Shown: positions 5,598 through 6,744 of the stretch, piece by piece
Layout: every line of letters starts with the position of its first letter
How positions within the stretch are numbered: the stretch's first letter is position 1
Assembly (NCBI GenBank): GCA_040381935.1
Contig: JBEIGJ010000109.1
Coordinates: 1 to 6,744 of the forward strand
Direction of reading: 5' to 3'
Source of the DNA: Casp-actino8 sp040381935
GTDB lineage: Bacteria > Actinomycetota > Acidimicrobiia > Acidimicrobiales > Ilumatobacteraceae
DNA length: 6,744 nucleotides
The notes under the pieces: model-generated
Told to the model about the DNA's origin: nothing
Database searches by the model: none
Seen by the model: only the letters and a program-made list of their open reading frames with translations
Translations under genes and position numbers: made by a program

Positions 5598-6744
5598 TCA
5601 GGCTCGTACCAGTCGCCCGGGACGAGCACCAGTATCCACACCATGACGACGCGTCACCACACCATTGACGATGGTGGCCACATAGCCCGTGGCCTGCTGC
5701 AACAGGCGGCTGCCACCGGCTGGGAGGTCATTGACCGAACGAGGAAACCCCAATGACAGCTGTTCCATATCGATGACGTTGATATCGGCCTTCTTGCCTA
5801 CTTCCAAGACTCCGCGGTCGGTGAAACCGACAACTGCAGCGGTGTCCTGCGTTTGCACTTTGACTGCTTCTTCAATGGTCAGTTTCGGACCACGATGGCG
5901 ATCACGAGCCCAATGTGTGAGGACATAAGTGGGTATCGATGCATCGCAGATCATGCGTACGTGGGCGCCACCATCGGAAAGGCCAGACACCGTGGCTGGA
6001 TGCTTCAACATTTCATAGATGGCATCTTGAGACCCACCCACATAATTGAAGAACGGCAACATCAAAAACGACGTTCCGTTGTTTTCATTCAGCAGGTCAT
6101 AGGCAAAGTCCAACGGCTCCACTCCGGATTCCCGGGCCAAAGTAGAAACAAGTCGTTCCGGACCTGGTTCATAGTCCGGCGGCGTGCCCATGGCATACAT
6201 CTTGTCCACCATGCCTTGCATGAACGTACCGATGCCATCGAACTGCTTGGATGGATCGGCCGGTGCATCCACTTCAGCAAGGATCTTGGCCTTGATCTCG
6301 GGACGCTGCAGTTCAGCCCGCAACTCCGTTGAATTCAACCGCCCGGCCAGTTCCATGTACGTCGGGCGCTTCTGAAAGAAGTGATAGCCGTCCCAACCAA
6401 TCATCATGCCGAACGGACGGGCCGCCACTTGAGGATGCATCCGACCACCCGCGGCATTGACTCGATCCACCACATCGAGTGCCTCCCGCCACGAATCAGC
6501 ATTCAATTCGTTTTGCAACATGGCAAACGACACTGGCAACTTGGTTCGCTCTGCCAGTGAGGCCATCCATTCCACTTCCGACAAGAACACTGGCCGGTCG
6601 AATTCCAAACCTTGCGGTGCCACTTCGAAGAGTCCGCCTCCACCCGCCACCAAGGCATCGGCAATGGCATTTAGTTATTCAAGCGCCGCAAATGTTCCCG
6701 GCACCGTTTCACCATCGCGTGCTTTTTGGTTCAACGTACGCGAG
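5598..6744 (-). pseudogene. N-acyl-D-amino-acid deacylase-type amidohydrolase, interrupted by in-frame TAA and cut by window edge
   Basis: This is the C-terminal two thirds of a metal-dependent amidohydrolase of the D-aminoacylase group, which hydrolyses N-acyl or related amide bonds. The open segment 5598-6653 encodes 351 residues from a TTG codon. It includes SDGGAH (226-231), whose Asp belongs to the usual metal-site region, the amidohydrolase ending GVLEVGKKADINVIDMEQL, and a final beta-sandwich segment with VATIVNGVVTRR. Reading the same frame past the TTG gives LNAIADAL, then TAA at 6675-6677, and beyond it RDGETVPGTFAALE. That continues the family pattern RDG..VPGTFA..(E)L.A.AD.L...GRGLFE. 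The TTG is therefore an internal Leu, not a start. The usual length is about 550-580 residues, so about 200 N-terminal residues with the main metal ligands lie beyond the right edge. GGGG before LFE, where GRG is common, is a second small deviation. Unless the stop is a sequence error, the product is truncated. The D-amino-acid specificity is only a family label. Confidence 0.8.
6675..6677 (-). other. In-frame TAA stop interrupting the amidohydrolase
   Basis: On the plus strand the triplet reads TTA, which is TAA in the minus-strand reading frame. The residues on both sides match the amidohydrolase family without any frameshift. The stop sits where the family commonly has Glu (the E of D-E-L), so one G-to-T change, GAA to TAA, explains it. 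TAA is not a usual codon for selenocysteine or pyrrolysine insertion. Confidence 0.85.

Noticed and set aside
6651..6653. TTG as a true start codon of the amidohydrolase
   Set aside because: Family-like sequence continues upstream of it in frame, and it lies within a conserved helix segment, so it is an internal Leu downstream of a premature stop.
6675..6677. Recoded stop (selenocysteine or pyrrolysine)
   Set aside because: The codon is TAA, not TGA or TAG, and the column is expected to hold Glu, so recoding is not a sensible explanation.

Overview
The window looks like chromosomal DNA of an actinobacterium, possibly an uncultured member of the Acidimicrobiia. The GC content is moderately high, coding is very dense, Shine-Dalgarno sequences are mostly weak or absent, and the genes match actinobacterial lipid and steroid catabolism families. 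The lineage is inferred from gene content and cannot be proven here. No tRNA, rRNA, CRISPR array, insertion sequence or integrase was seen. No stretch above about 100 bases lacks a gene.

Layout, left to right: (1) the 3' part of an ABC transporter ATPase of the FbpC/PotA/CysA group on the plus strand, cut by the left edge; (2) an MCAD-type acyl-CoA dehydrogenase on the minus strand, whose stop abuts the ATPase stop with no base between them; (3) a divergent intergenic region of about 91 bp; (4) a tight plus-strand operon of four genes with gaps of 8, 13 and 0 bp, encoding a FadE30-like acyl-CoA dehydrogenase, an IpdF-like short-chain dehydrogenase, a crotonase with isomerase-like active-site features, and a Nudix hydrolase; (5) on the minus strand, convergent after 11 bp, a D-aminoacylase-type amidohydrolase that runs off the right edge and is interrupted by an in-frame TAA.

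The core of the window is the fadE30-ipdF pair. In mycobacteria and rhodococci these adjacent genes act on CoA esters derived from HIP, the C/D-ring remnant of cholesterol and other steroids. FadE30 dehydrogenates the ring and IpdF oxidises the ring hydroxyl. Their presence in the same order here suggests that this organism degrades the C/D rings of steroids, although fadD3, ipdA, ipdB, ipdC, fadA6, echA20 and kstR2 are not in the window. The third operon gene is a crotonase but does not look like EchA20. It lacks one catalytic glutamate of enoyl-CoA hydratases and carries the glutamate typical of delta3,delta2-enoyl-CoA isomerases, so it could be an added or substituted step. The divergent acyl-CoA dehydrogenase may supply another step, or may only share the intergenic region.

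The clearest anomaly is the TAA at 6675-6677 (minus strand). Family-like sequence continues in the same frame on both sides, and the stop lies where the family commonly has Glu. A single GAA-to-TAA change would explain it, either as a real nonsense mutation or as a sequence error.
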